Part shown: positions 1 to 6,873 of the stretch, one piece after another
Position numbering within the stretch: position 1 is the first letter of the stretch
Layout of the letters: every line of letters begins with the position of its first letter
NCBI GenBank assembly: GCA_019635485.1
Contig: JAHBZL010000033.1
Span: 1-58,822 of the forward strand
Reading direction: 5' to 3'
Origin: Piscinibacter sp.
GTDB lineage: Bacteria; Pseudomonadota; Gammaproteobacteria; Burkholderiales; Burkholderiaceae_C
Length of the DNA: 58,822 bases
Notes under the pieces: generated by a model
Database searches by the model: none
What the model was told of the DNA's origin: nothing
The model's input: only the letters and a program-made list of their open reading frames with translations
Position numbers and translations under genes: made by a program

Positions 1-727
1 GCAGCCACCACGCCGGCGCCTGGGCCGCGCCGTGCAGCAGCAGCGCGCCCAGGGCGGCCAGCACGGCCCAGCCGAGGCGGTGGGCCGGATCCGCCGCCGT
101 GCTGCGGGCCGGGGCCGGCAGGCGGCCGAACGAGGGCAGCAGCAAGGCAGCGGCGAACGGCACCGCCGCGGCGGCGACGAAGAACACGGAGCGCCAGCCG
201 GCCCAGTGCACCAGCGCGGCGGCCAGCGGCGGACCGACCAGCCCGGGCACCACCCAGGCGGCCGCGAGCAGCGCGAACAGCCGCGGGTGCAGCGCCGCCG
301 GCACCAGCTGGCCCATGCCGACGTACAGCGCGACGCCGAGCATGCCGCCACCCAGGCCCTGCACGATACGGCCGGCGACCAGCCAGCCCATCGACGGCGC
401 CGCGCCGGCCAGCAGCAGGCCGGCCGCGAACACCAGCAGGCCGGCCAGCGTCGCGGCGCGCGCACCGTGACGGTCGCACCAGCGGCCCGCGGCGACCATG
501 CCGATCACCGAGGTCGCGACCATGCCGCCGAAGGCCAGCGCATACAGCGCGAGCCCGTCCAGCGCGGCGGCGATCGCCGGCATCGCAGCGGCCAGCGCCA
601 TCGCCTCGAAGGCCAGCAGCGAGACCAGCGCGATCGCGCCGACGCTGGCGGCGGCGGTGCCGCGCCCGAACAGGGAGAGCCCCGCGGGGCCGGCGGGAGG
701 TGTGGGCAGGGCGGTCGTCGAGTCCAT
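1..727 (-). CDS. MFS drug-efflux transporter (3' end outside window)
   Basis: The reading frame opens with ATG at 727 and runs off the left edge, giving about 242 residues. It encodes successive hydrophobic segments typical of the first half of a major facilitator, with the loop motif GRWCDRHGARAA (motif A-like) after the second helix and the segment GRIVQGLGGGMLG (motif B-like). The protein is expected in the inner membrane as a proton-driven exporter of small molecules. It is divergent from soxR, 39 bp away, and its promoter carries a SoxR operator, so it is probably induced by redox-active compounds such as phenazines or quinones. The predicted transcription start falls at or next to the ATG, so the mRNA may be leaderless. 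Substrate unknown. Confidence 0.9.
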   Translation of the reverse strand, partial: MDSTTALPTPPAGPAGLSLFGRGTAAASVGAIALVSLLAFEAMALAAAMPAIAAALDGLALYALAFGGMVATSVIGMVAAGRWCDRHGARAATLAGLLVFAAGLLLAGAAPSMGWLVAGRIVQGLGGGMLGVALYVGMGQLVPAALHPRLFALLAAAWVVPGLVGPPLAAALVHWAGWRSVFFVAAAAVPFAAALLLPSFGRLPAPARSTAADPAHRLGWAVLAALGALLLHGAAQAPAWWL

Positions 728-733
728 CGCGGC

Positions 734-764
734 AGAATAGGACCTCGAGTTCACTTGAGGTCAA
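734..764 (-). promoter_or_regulatory. SoxR-type operator and promoter of the MFS gene
   Basis: On the minus strand there is a -35 TTGACC (764-759), a 19-bp spacer and a -10 TATTCT (739-734). The spacer holds the inverted repeat CCTCGAGTTCACTTGAGG (743-760 on plus), which differs from the known soxS operator CCTCAAGTTAACTTGAGG at two positions. The overlong 19-bp spacer is the hallmark of promoters activated by MerR-family proteins that untwist the DNA. The same site probably mediates soxR autorepression. Confidence 0.88.
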
Positions 765-766
765 GC

Positions 767-1210
767 ATGGCGTCGGATGTCCTGTTGTCGGTGGGCGAGC
801 TGGCCACGCGCAGCGGCGTGGCCGTCTCGGCGCTGCACTACTACGAGTCGCTCGGGCTGATCGCCGCGCGGCGCACGGCCGGCAACCAGCGCCGCTATCC
901 GCGCGCGGCGCTGCGCCGGGTCGCGTTCGTGCGCGCCGCGCAGCAGCTGGGCATTCCGCTGGCGGAGATCGCCGAGGCGCTGGCACGGCTGCCGGACGCC
1001 CGCACGCCGACCAAGGCCGACTGGGCGCGCCTGTCGACCGGCTGGCGCGCGCGGCTGGACCAGCGCATCGCCGCGCTGCAGGCGCTGCGCGACCGCCTCG
1101 ACGGCTGCATCGGCTGCGGCTGCCTGTCGTTGCGCGCCTGCGCGCTGTACAACCCCGAGGACAGCTGCGCCGCCGCCGGCCCGGGGCCGCAGCGGCTGCT
1201 GCGGCGCTGA
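767..1210 (+). CDS. soxR: Redox-sensitive transcriptional activator SoxR
   Basis: A 147-residue MerR-family regulator. The N-terminal winged helix-turn-helix (about residues 6-75, with SALHYYESLGL) is followed by a dimerisation helix and the C-terminal cluster C114-x2-C117-x-C119-x5-C125 in CIGCGCLSLRAC, the [2Fe-2S] ligand pattern that defines SoxR. Oxidation of the cluster by redox-cycling compounds switches the protein to activation. The ATG at 767 was chosen because SoxR proteins start a few residues before the helix-turn-helix; the open frame further upstream is antisense to the MFS gene. There is no soxS nearby, so it probably acts directly on the divergent pump, as in non-enteric bacteria. 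Confidence 0.96.
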   Translation: MASDVLLSVGELATRSGVAVSALHYYESLGLIAARRTAGNQRRYPRAALRRVAFVRAAQQLGIPLAEIAEALARLPDARTPTKADWARLSTGWRARLDQRIAALQALRDRLDGCIGCGCLSLRACALYNPEDSCAAAGPGPQRLLRR

Positions 1211-1229
1211 GCGTGCGAGAGGCCGGCGC

Positions 1230-2261
1230 CTACCAGCGGGTCGGCTTCGGGTTGCGCTCCTCGAAGCCCATCTGGTGCCAGTACGGGTAGGCGGGCGTCT
1301 GGCGGCTCACGTCGTCGAGGCGCCGCACTTCGTCGGCATCCAGGCTCCAGCCGACCGCACCGAGGTTCTGCACCAGCTGCTCCTCGTTGCGCGCGCCGAT
1401 CACGACGTTGGCGACGCCCGGCCGGCCGAGCACCCAGTTCAGCGCCACCTGCGCGATCGTGCGTCCGCGTGCCGCGGCGATCTGGGCCAGCACCTCGACG
1501 ATGTCGTACAGCTGCTCCTGGTCGACCGGCGGGCCGCCCTGGGCGCCGCCGGCGGCGATGCGTCCGTCCGCCATCGGCTGGCCGCGCCGGATCTTGCCGG
1601 TCAGCCGGCCCCAACCCAGCGGGCTCCAGACCATCGTGCCGACGCCCTGGTCGAGCGCGAGCGGCATCAGCTCCCATTCGTAGTCGCGCCCGATCAGCGA
1701 GTAGTAGCCCTGGTACGCGACGTAGCGGCCGAGCCCGAGCCGCTCGGAGGTCGCGAGCGCCTTCATCAGGTGCCACCCGGAGAAGTTGGAGGCGCCGATG
1801 TAGCCGATCTTGCCGCTCGTCACCAGGTCGTCGAGCGCGCGCAGCGTCTCGTCGACCGGCGTCTGCGCGTCGAAGCCGTGCATGAAGTACAGGTCGATGT
1901 GGTCGGTCTGCAGGCGCTTCAGGCTGGCCTCGCAGGCGCGCAGCAGGTGGTGGCGCGACGAGCCCTTGTCGTTCGGGCCGCTGCCGGTCGCGAACGTCGC
2001 CTTGGTCGAGATCAGCACGGCGTCGCGCCGGCCGCGCAGGGCATGGCCGAGCACCTGCTCGGAGACGCCGTCCGAGTACACGTCGGCGGTGTCGAAGAAG
2101 TTCAGGCCGTGCTCGAGGCAGAGGTCGACCAGGCGGCGCGCCTCGTCGGCCTGCGTGCTGCCCCAGCGTTCGAAGAAGGCGTTGCTGCCGCCGAAGGTGG
2201 CGGTGCCGAGGCTGAGGACCGGTACCTTCAGGCCGGACTGTCCGAGTCGACGGTGTTCCAT
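1230..2261 (-). CDS. Aldo/keto reductase
   Basis: A 343-residue TIM-barrel NADPH-dependent oxidoreductase of the bacterial YajO/IolS-like group. The family tetrad is visible as D57 and Y62 in FDTADVYSDG, K87 in ISTKATF and H128 in LYFMHGFD. The C-terminal cofactor-binding region with ARNEEQLVQNLGAVGW is also present. It would reduce aldehydes or ketones in the cytosol, and its place next to soxR and efflux genes fits a role in removing reactive carbonyls, although that is inference. It is followed on the same strand by nothing closely coupled (soxR converges on it). Length matches the family. Confidence 0.92.
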   Translation of the reverse strand: MEHRRLGQSGLKVPVLSLGTATFGGSNAFFERWGSTQADEARRLVDLCLEHGLNFFDTADVYSDGVSEQVLGHALRGRRDAVLISTKATFATGSGPNDKGSSRHHLLRACEASLKRLQTDHIDLYFMHGFDAQTPVDETLRALDDLVTSGKIGYIGASNFSGWHLMKALATSERLGLGRYVAYQGYYSLIGRDYEWELMPLALDQGVGTMVWSPLGWGRLTGKIRRGQPMADGRIAAGGAQGGPPVDQEQLYDIVEVLAQIAAARGRTIAQVALNWVLGRPGVANVVIGARNEEQLVQNLGAVGWSLDADEVRRLDDVSRQTPAYPYWHQMGFEERNPKPTRW

Positions 2262-2297
2262 CGCGGGCTCCAGGGAATCGAAGGCGCCGATGCTGCC

Positions 2298-2771
2298 TCA
2301 GCGGCGCGCGGTCCGTGGCGCGCCGCGCGGGCCCACTGCCGCCGCCCGGGATTCGCGCCAGCGGTCCCACGCGACGTGGAAGATGAAGGTATAGGGCAGG
2401 AAGAACAGCAGCAGCCCGACGTCCAGCGCCAGGGCGGCCGGCCACGAGATGCCCAGCCACCAGGCGGCGAAGGGCACGCACAGCAGGCCCAGGCCGCCTT
2501 CGAACAGCAGCGCGTGCAGCGCGCGCGAAGTCAGGCCGGGGCGCCGCCGCAGGCGCTGCAGCAGGCGGTCGAAGGCGGCGTTGAAGGCCATGTTCCAGGC
2601 CAGCGCGATCGCGCAGTTGGCCAGCGTGACGACCCCCATCTCGGACCAGCCGGTGCCGAACAGTGCCGCGAACAGCAGCGTGCAGACGAGGATCGCGATC
2701 CCCTCGTACGCGAAGGCCTGCAGCATCCGCTCGCGCGCGGACTTGGGGCGGGGTGGAGTGATGGAGGACAT
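2298..2771 (-). CDS. PACE-family (AceI-like) multidrug efflux protein
   Basis: A 157-residue inner-membrane protein made of two tandem bacterial transmembrane-pair units, each with two helices. Family motifs are present in both: FAYEGIAIL and WNMAFNAAFD in the first unit, ALLFEGGLG and LFFLPYTFIFHVAWD in the second. The membrane-embedded glutamate of the FE motif in the first unit is the known proton-coupling residue. Members export chlorhexidine, acriflavine and short diamines. The LysR gene 74 bp away on the other strand matches the usual aceI/aceR arrangement, so expression is probably substrate-induced through that regulator. Confidence 0.9.
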   Translation of the reverse strand: MSSITPPRPKSARERMLQAFAYEGIAILVCTLLFAALFGTGWSEMGVVTLANCAIALAWNMAFNAAFDRLLQRLRRRPGLTSRALHALLFEGGLGLLCVPFAAWWLGISWPAALALDVGLLLFFLPYTFIFHVAWDRWRESRAAAVGPRGAPRTARR

Positions 2772-2800
2772 GGGCGGATGTTTCCACCGGACTCCGATCG

Positions 2801-2836
2801 TTCAAAGTCAATTACCATCGAAGAATCAGATAGTTT
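2801..2836. promoter_or_regulatory. AT-rich divergent operator between PACE and LysR genes
   Basis: These bases are about two-thirds A+T in a region that is otherwise over 70% GC. On the minus strand they include a TTGACT hexamer (2811-2806) that could be the -35 of the PACE gene. LysR regulators usually bind such a shared intergenic region. No -10 match is convincing, so the exact promoter is unresolved. Confidence 0.45.
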
Positions 2837-2845
2837 GGTGGCCTC

Positions 2846-3703
2846 ATGAATCCCAGCACCGACGCGCTGCAGGTCTTCGTCGAGGCGGTCGGCGCCGGCT
2901 CGTTCTCGGGCGCCGCGCGGGCGCTGGGACGCAGCCAGTCGACCGTCAGCACGACGATCGCCCACCTCGAGATCGACCTGGGCGTGCAGTTGTTCGACCG
3001 CGCCACCCGCAAGCCGACGCTGACCGAGGCCGGCCGGGCGCTGCTGGCGCAAGCGCAGGACGTGCTCGCCGCGGCCGGCCGGCTCGAACGCGCGGCGCTG
3101 GCGCTGGCGGCCGGTACCGAGGCGCGCCTCACGGTGGCGTTGTCCGACACCTACCAGTCCGGTCCGTTCGAGGCGGCGCTGGAGCGCCTCGACACCCGCT
3201 TCCCGCACCTCGAACTGGAATGCCTGATCGCCGAATGCGACGACGTGGTCGCGCTGGTGGGGCAGGGGCGGGCCCAGCTCGGCGTGGTCGAGGCCCAGTC
3301 CCGGTACCCGGCCGGTCTGCAGGTCCAGCCGCTGGCCACGCCGATGGCGCTCGGTCTGTACGTGTCGCTGCGCCACCCGCTCGCCGGACTGGCGCGCATC
3401 GATGCCGACCAGCTGGCGCGCCACCGTGCGCTGCGCCTGACCACCGTGGTCAACCCCGCCGGGCCCGACGACGGCGCGCGCGGCTGGTCGGCGCCGAGCT
3501 ACCTGATGCTGATGGAGCTGGCGCAGCAGGGATTCGGCTGGGCCGCCCTGCCGCGCTGGCTGGTGCAGCGCTACGGCGGCGACCGGCTGAAGGAACTGGC
3601 GGCGCCGGGCTGGCCGCGCCAGGTCGGGCTGGACCTGCTCAGCGCACGCCGCCCGCCGCTGGGTCCGGCCGGGCAGTGGCTGCTGCAGGCGCTGGCGGGC
3701 TGA
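2846..3703 (+). CDS. LysR-family regulator, AceR-like
   Basis: A 285-residue LysR-type regulator. The N-terminal winged helix-turn-helix spans about residues 4-62 (GSFSGAARALGRSQSTVSTT) and is followed by a periplasmic-binding-protein-like effector domain from about residue 90. It is divergent from the PACE efflux gene, the arrangement in which AceR activates aceI when it binds chlorhexidine or a polyamine. The last 65 bp overlap the tail of the convergent hoxW gene, so the two transcripts are antisense to each other there. The effector is not evident from sequence. Confidence 0.88.
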   Translation: MNPSTDALQVFVEAVGAGSFSGAARALGRSQSTVSTTIAHLEIDLGVQLFDRATRKPTLTEAGRALLAQAQDVLAAAGRLERAALALAAGTEARLTVALSDTYQSGPFEAALERLDTRFPHLELECLIAECDDVVALVGQGRAQLGVVEAQSRYPAGLQVQPLATPMALGLYVSLRHPLAGLARIDADQLARHRALRLTTVVNPAGPDDGARGWSAPSYLMLMELAQQGFGWAALPRWLVQRYGGDRLKELAAPGWPRQVGLDLLSARRPPLGPAGQWLLQALAG

Positions 3704-4151
3704 ACTGCGCGAGCCAGCGCAGCGCCAGCGCCTGCGCCTGCGCCAGCCGCCGCGCCGCCGCCGCGCTCAGGCCCTCGCCGAGGCCGAACGCGCTGCCTTC
3801 GATCGCCAGCAGCCAGGCCGGCGGGGGCGGCTCGCGCTGCACCTGCGCGTAGACACCGAGCACCGCCGCCGGTGCCAGCGTGTGGCTGGCCGGCGGGTGG
3901 CCGGCCTGCGGCGCGAGCGGAGTCAGCGCGACGCCGCCTTCGACCGGCGCGCGCGAGGCGTCGACGAACAGCACCGCGCGACGGCCGACGAGGTCGAGCG
4001 CCTGTTCGACCTGCAGCTGGAACTCCTCGATCAGCTCGACCTGCGCGGCATCGGGGCCGGTCTCGCGCAGCGCGTCGAGCAGGCACGGGCCGAGGGCATC
4101 GTCGCCGCGGCTGCGGTTGCCGACGGCGATCACCAGCACCGGCGGGGTCAC
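3639..4151 (-). CDS. hoxW: Hydrogenase maturation protease HoxW
   Basis: A 170-residue member of the HycI/HoxW aspartyl-type endopeptidase family that removes the C-terminal tail of the hydrogenase large subunit after nickel insertion. The N-terminal motif GNRSRGDDALGP holds the nickel-sensing acidic residue, DASRAP supplies the second acidic ligand and SHTLAP the histidine. It starts with GTG at 4151, and that GTG shares bases with the TGA of hoxH (GTGA), so translation is coupled to its substrate gene. It is the last gene of the hox operon; its 3' end overlaps the convergent LysR gene by 65 bp. Confidence 0.9.
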   Translation of the reverse strand: MTPPVLVIAVGNRSRGDDALGPCLLDALRETGPDAAQVELIEEFQLQVEQALDLVGRRAVLFVDASRAPVEGGVALTPLAPQAGHPPASHTLAPAAVLGVYAQVQREPPPPAWLLAIEGSAFGLGEGLSAAAARRLAQAQALALRWLAQFSPPAPAAATARPDPAAGGVR

Positions 4152-5632
4152 GACGCGAGGCGCTCGAAGCGGCCGTCGCCGTGGCGCACGACGGCGTCGA
4201 CAAGCTGCTCCTGCGCATCCACCAGATTCACCTCCAGCGGCATCTGGCCGAGCGCATGCGTGGCGCAGCTGAGGCACGGGTCGTACGCGCGGATCGCCAC
4301 CTCCATGTGGTTCAGCAGGCCTTCGCTGACCTCGCGGCCGTCGAAGTACTGCGCCGCGACCGCACGCACCGACTCGTTCATCGCCTGGTTGTTGTGCGTG
4401 GTGCTGACGATCAGGTTGCACCAGCTGATCAGGTCGTCGTCGCCGATCGTGTAGTGGTGGATCAGCGTGCCGCGCGGCGCCTCGATCACGCCGACGCCCT
4501 CGCGCTTCGCCGGGCGCTGCGCGGGCAGCGGGGCGGTCAGGTCGCCGGCCAGCAGGGCCGGGTCGTCGAGCAGGCGCGCGATCACCTCCATCGCGTGCAG
4601 CATCTCGATCATGCGCGCCCAATGATAGGCAAGCGTCGCGTGCACGGCGCCGTGGGCGAGGAAGCGCTGGCGCTGCGCCTCGGCGCGCGGGGTGTCGATG
4701 AAGTCGCAGGTCTGCAGCCGCGCCAGCGGGCCGACGCGGTACCAGCCGGCGTCGCGGCCGAGCGCGCGCAGGTGCGGGAACTTCATGTAGCTCCACGGCC
4801 GCGTCTCTTCCTCGATCAGCGCCATGTAGCCCTGCACGTCGGCGCCGTCCAGCAAGGTGTCGCCGTCGGCCGTGCGCGCGCGCAGCACGCCGTCGTACAG
4901 CTCCAGCGCACCGTCGCCGGGCCGCACCAGCGACAGGAACGAGGAGCGGAACAGGCCGAACTGCGCATACAGGTCCGGGTTCTGCGCGTGCAGCGTGGCG
5001 ACCAGGTTCACCGCCTGCTCGCACCAGTCGATCATCTGCGGCGCCTGCGCCGCGAGCGTGTCGCGTTCGGTCTGCGTCAGGTGCCGGTTCACGCCGCCCG
5101 GGACCGAGCCGGTGCCGTGGATGCGCTTGCCGGCGGTCAGGCGGATCACCTCCTGGCCGTACTTGCGCAGCATCACGCCCTGGCGCGCGATGTCCGGGTG
5201 TGCGGCGGCGACGCCGACGATGTTGCGCCTGGCGACCTCGCTGTCGAAGCCGAACAGCAGGTCCGGCGAGCTGAGGTGGAAGAAGTGCAGCGCATGCGAC
5301 TGCATGATCTGCCCGTAGTGCATCAGCCGGCGCAGCGCCTCGGCACTGGGCGGCAGCGCGCGGATGCCCAGCGCGCGGTCGATCGCCTTGCTCGCGGCGA
5401 GGTGATGCGACACCGGGCAGATGCCGCACAGCCGCTGCACCATCACCGGCACCTCCCAGTAGGGCCGCCCGACGATGAAACTCTCGAAGCCGCGGAACTC
5501 GACGATGTGCAGCCGCGCCTGCTGGACGCGGTTGTGCTCGTCCAGCAGCAGCGTGACCTTGCCGTGGCCCTCGACACGCGAGACCGGGTCGATGGCGACC
5601 CGCCGCAGGGCCGGCGCGAGGGTGTCAGTCAT
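4148..5632 (-). CDS. hoxH: NAD-reducing [NiFe] hydrogenase large subunit HoxH
   Basis: This 494-residue protein carries the NiFe(CN)2CO active site. The N-terminal pair C69 and C72 lies in RLCGICPVSHH, and the C-terminal pair C453 and C456 lies in DPCLSCATH. The sequence continues 35 residues past H459, the expected cleavage site, so the gene encodes the immature precursor that HoxW trims. The motifs fit group 3d (bidirectional, NAD-linked, cytosolic, relatively oxygen-tolerant). It pairs with HoxY to form the hydrogenase module. Its start overlaps the end of hoxY by 8 bp. No hyp maturation genes are in the window, so nickel and iron cofactor assembly must be encoded elsewhere. Confidence 0.97.
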   Translation of the reverse strand: MTDTLAPALRRVAIDPVSRVEGHGKVTLLLDEHNRVQQARLHIVEFRGFESFIVGRPYWEVPVMVQRLCGICPVSHHLAASKAIDRALGIRALPPSAEALRRLMHYGQIMQSHALHFFHLSSPDLLFGFDSEVARRNIVGVAAAHPDIARQGVMLRKYGQEVIRLTAGKRIHGTGSVPGGVNRHLTQTERDTLAAQAPQMIDWCEQAVNLVATLHAQNPDLYAQFGLFRSSFLSLVRPGDGALELYDGVLRARTADGDTLLDGADVQGYMALIEEETRPWSYMKFPHLRALGRDAGWYRVGPLARLQTCDFIDTPRAEAQRQRFLAHGAVHATLAYHWARMIEMLHAMEVIARLLDDPALLAGDLTAPLPAQRPAKREGVGVIEAPRGTLIHHYTIGDDDLISWCNLIVSTTHNNQAMNESVRAVAAQYFDGREVSEGLLNHMEVAIRAYDPCLSCATHALGQMPLEVNLVDAQEQLVDAVVRHGDGRFERLAS

Positions 5633-6164
5633 AGTGGATCAACCCGTGGCCCAGCGCCGGTGTGCGCCCTTGCAGCAGCGCGGTCAGGAAGCTCCAGATC
5701 GCGTCGGCGCTCGGCGGGCAGCCGGGCAGGAAGTGGTCGATGTGCACCACCTCGTGGATCGGGTGCACGTGCGCCAGCGGCAGCGGCAGCTCGGGGTCGT
5801 TCGGCACCCGGCTGTCCGCCGACAGGCCGGCGCGCGCGTGGTAGACCTCGGCCAGGATGGTGCCGATGTCGAGCGCATTGCGCTGCGCCGGCAGCCCGCC
5901 GTTGATGGCGCAGGCGCCCACCGCCACCAGCACCTTGCACGCGGCGCGGAACTCGCGCAGCACGTGCACGTTCTCGGCGTTGCACAGCCCGCCTTCGATC
6001 AGGCCGACGTCGCAGGGGCCGCAGTGCTTGATGTCGGTCAGCGGGCTGCGGTCGAACTCGACGATCTCCGCCAGCTGGAAGAAGCGCTCGTCGATGTCGA
6101 GGAAGGACATGTGGCAGCCGAAGCAGCCGGCCAGCGACACCGTGGCGATCCTCGGCTTAGCCAT
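5625..6164 (-). CDS. hoxY: NAD-reducing hydrogenase small subunit HoxY
   Basis: A 179-residue short-form small subunit with one proximal [4Fe-4S] cluster. The ligand motifs are AGCFGCHMSFLD (C14 and C17), GACAINGG and PGCPPS; an extra Cys-rich stretch, HCGPCDVGLIEGGLC, sits between. It passes electrons between the HoxH active site and the HoxU/HoxF diaphorase. As in other group 3d enzymes there is no Tat signal, consistent with a soluble cytoplasmic complex. It overlaps hoxU upstream and hoxH downstream by 8 bp each. Confidence 0.96.
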   Translation of the reverse strand: MAKPRIATVSLAGCFGCHMSFLDIDERFFQLAEIVEFDRSPLTDIKHCGPCDVGLIEGGLCNAENVHVLREFRAACKVLVAVGACAINGGLPAQRNALDIGTILAEVYHARAGLSADSRVPNDPELPLPLAHVHPIHEVVHIDHFLPGCPPSADAIWSFLTALLQGRTPALGHGLIHYD

Positions 6165-6873
6165 GTTCCGGCTCCTCCGACACGGGTGCCTTGTCGAAGC
6201 GCCGCTCGCCGATCGGGATCACGAAGCCGCGCCGCTTCGGCAGGATCGCGCCGACCGGGCAGACGCTCGCGGCGAAGTCGGTCTCGGAGAACGCGCTGTC
6301 GCCGAGCCGGCCGCTCGGCGCGTTGACGATCAGGTGCGAGCCGATGCCGTGCCCGCCGATCGCGAACACGTCCTTGCCGTCGATCTCGTGGCTGGCGCGC
6401 ACGCACAGCTTGCACAGGATGCAGCGGTTCAGGTCCAGCCACATCGTCGGGTGGCTCGCATCCACCGGCCGGTGCGGATAGAACTCCTCGAATTGCGGCC
6501 CGTGCATGTCCATCTCGTAGGCGGTGGCCTGCAGCAGGCAGTTGCCGCTCTTCTCGCACGAGGGGCAGAAGTGGTTGCCCTCGACGAACAGCATCTGCAG
6601 CAGCAGGCGCCGGTCCGCGTCCTGCGCCGGCGTGCGGTTCGCGACCGCCAGGCCGGGTTCGGCACGCGTCGTGCACGCCGCGGCCTTGCGCGTGTGGCCG
6701 CGCGTGTCGGTGATCGCGACGGTGCACAGCCGGCAGGCGCCGCTCTGGCCGAGCTTCTCGTGCCAGCACAGGTGCGGCACGTAGTGGCCGGCGCGCTGCG
6801 CAGCCTGCATCAGCGTGTCGCCGGGTTCGAATCCGACCTCGCTGCCGTCGAGCGTGAAGGTGTTGGCGGTCAT
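6157..6873 (-). CDS. hoxU: NAD-reducing hydrogenase diaphorase subunit HoxU
   Basis: A 238-residue protein homologous to the N-terminal part of complex I NuoG. It holds a plant-type [2Fe-2S] centre (HLCWHEKLGQSGACRLC), a His-Cys3 [4Fe-4S] site (HFCPSCEKSGNC) and a ferredoxin-like cluster region (NRCILCKLC, later VCPVG). It forms the diaphorase module with HoxF. The ATG at 6873 overlaps the hoxF stop codon (ATGA), which fixes the start even though the open frame extends far upstream inside hoxF. Confidence 0.96.
   Translation of the reverse strand: MTANTFTLDGSEVGFEPGDTLMQAAQRAGHYVPHLCWHEKLGQSGACRLCTVAITDTRGHTRKAAACTTRAEPGLAVANRTPAQDADRRLLLQMLFVEGNHFCPSCEKSGNCLLQATAYEMDMHGPQFEEFYPHRPVDASHPTMWLDLNRCILCKLCVRASHEIDGKDVFAIGGHGIGSHLIVNAPSGRLGDSAFSETDFAASVCPVGAILPKRRGFVIPIGERRFDKAPVSEEPEHG

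Noticed and set aside
3639-5429. Long minus-strand frame of 596 codons through hoxH
   Set aside because: Only the final 171 codons are the HoxW protease; the rest is an antisense-like shadow of hoxH in another frame.
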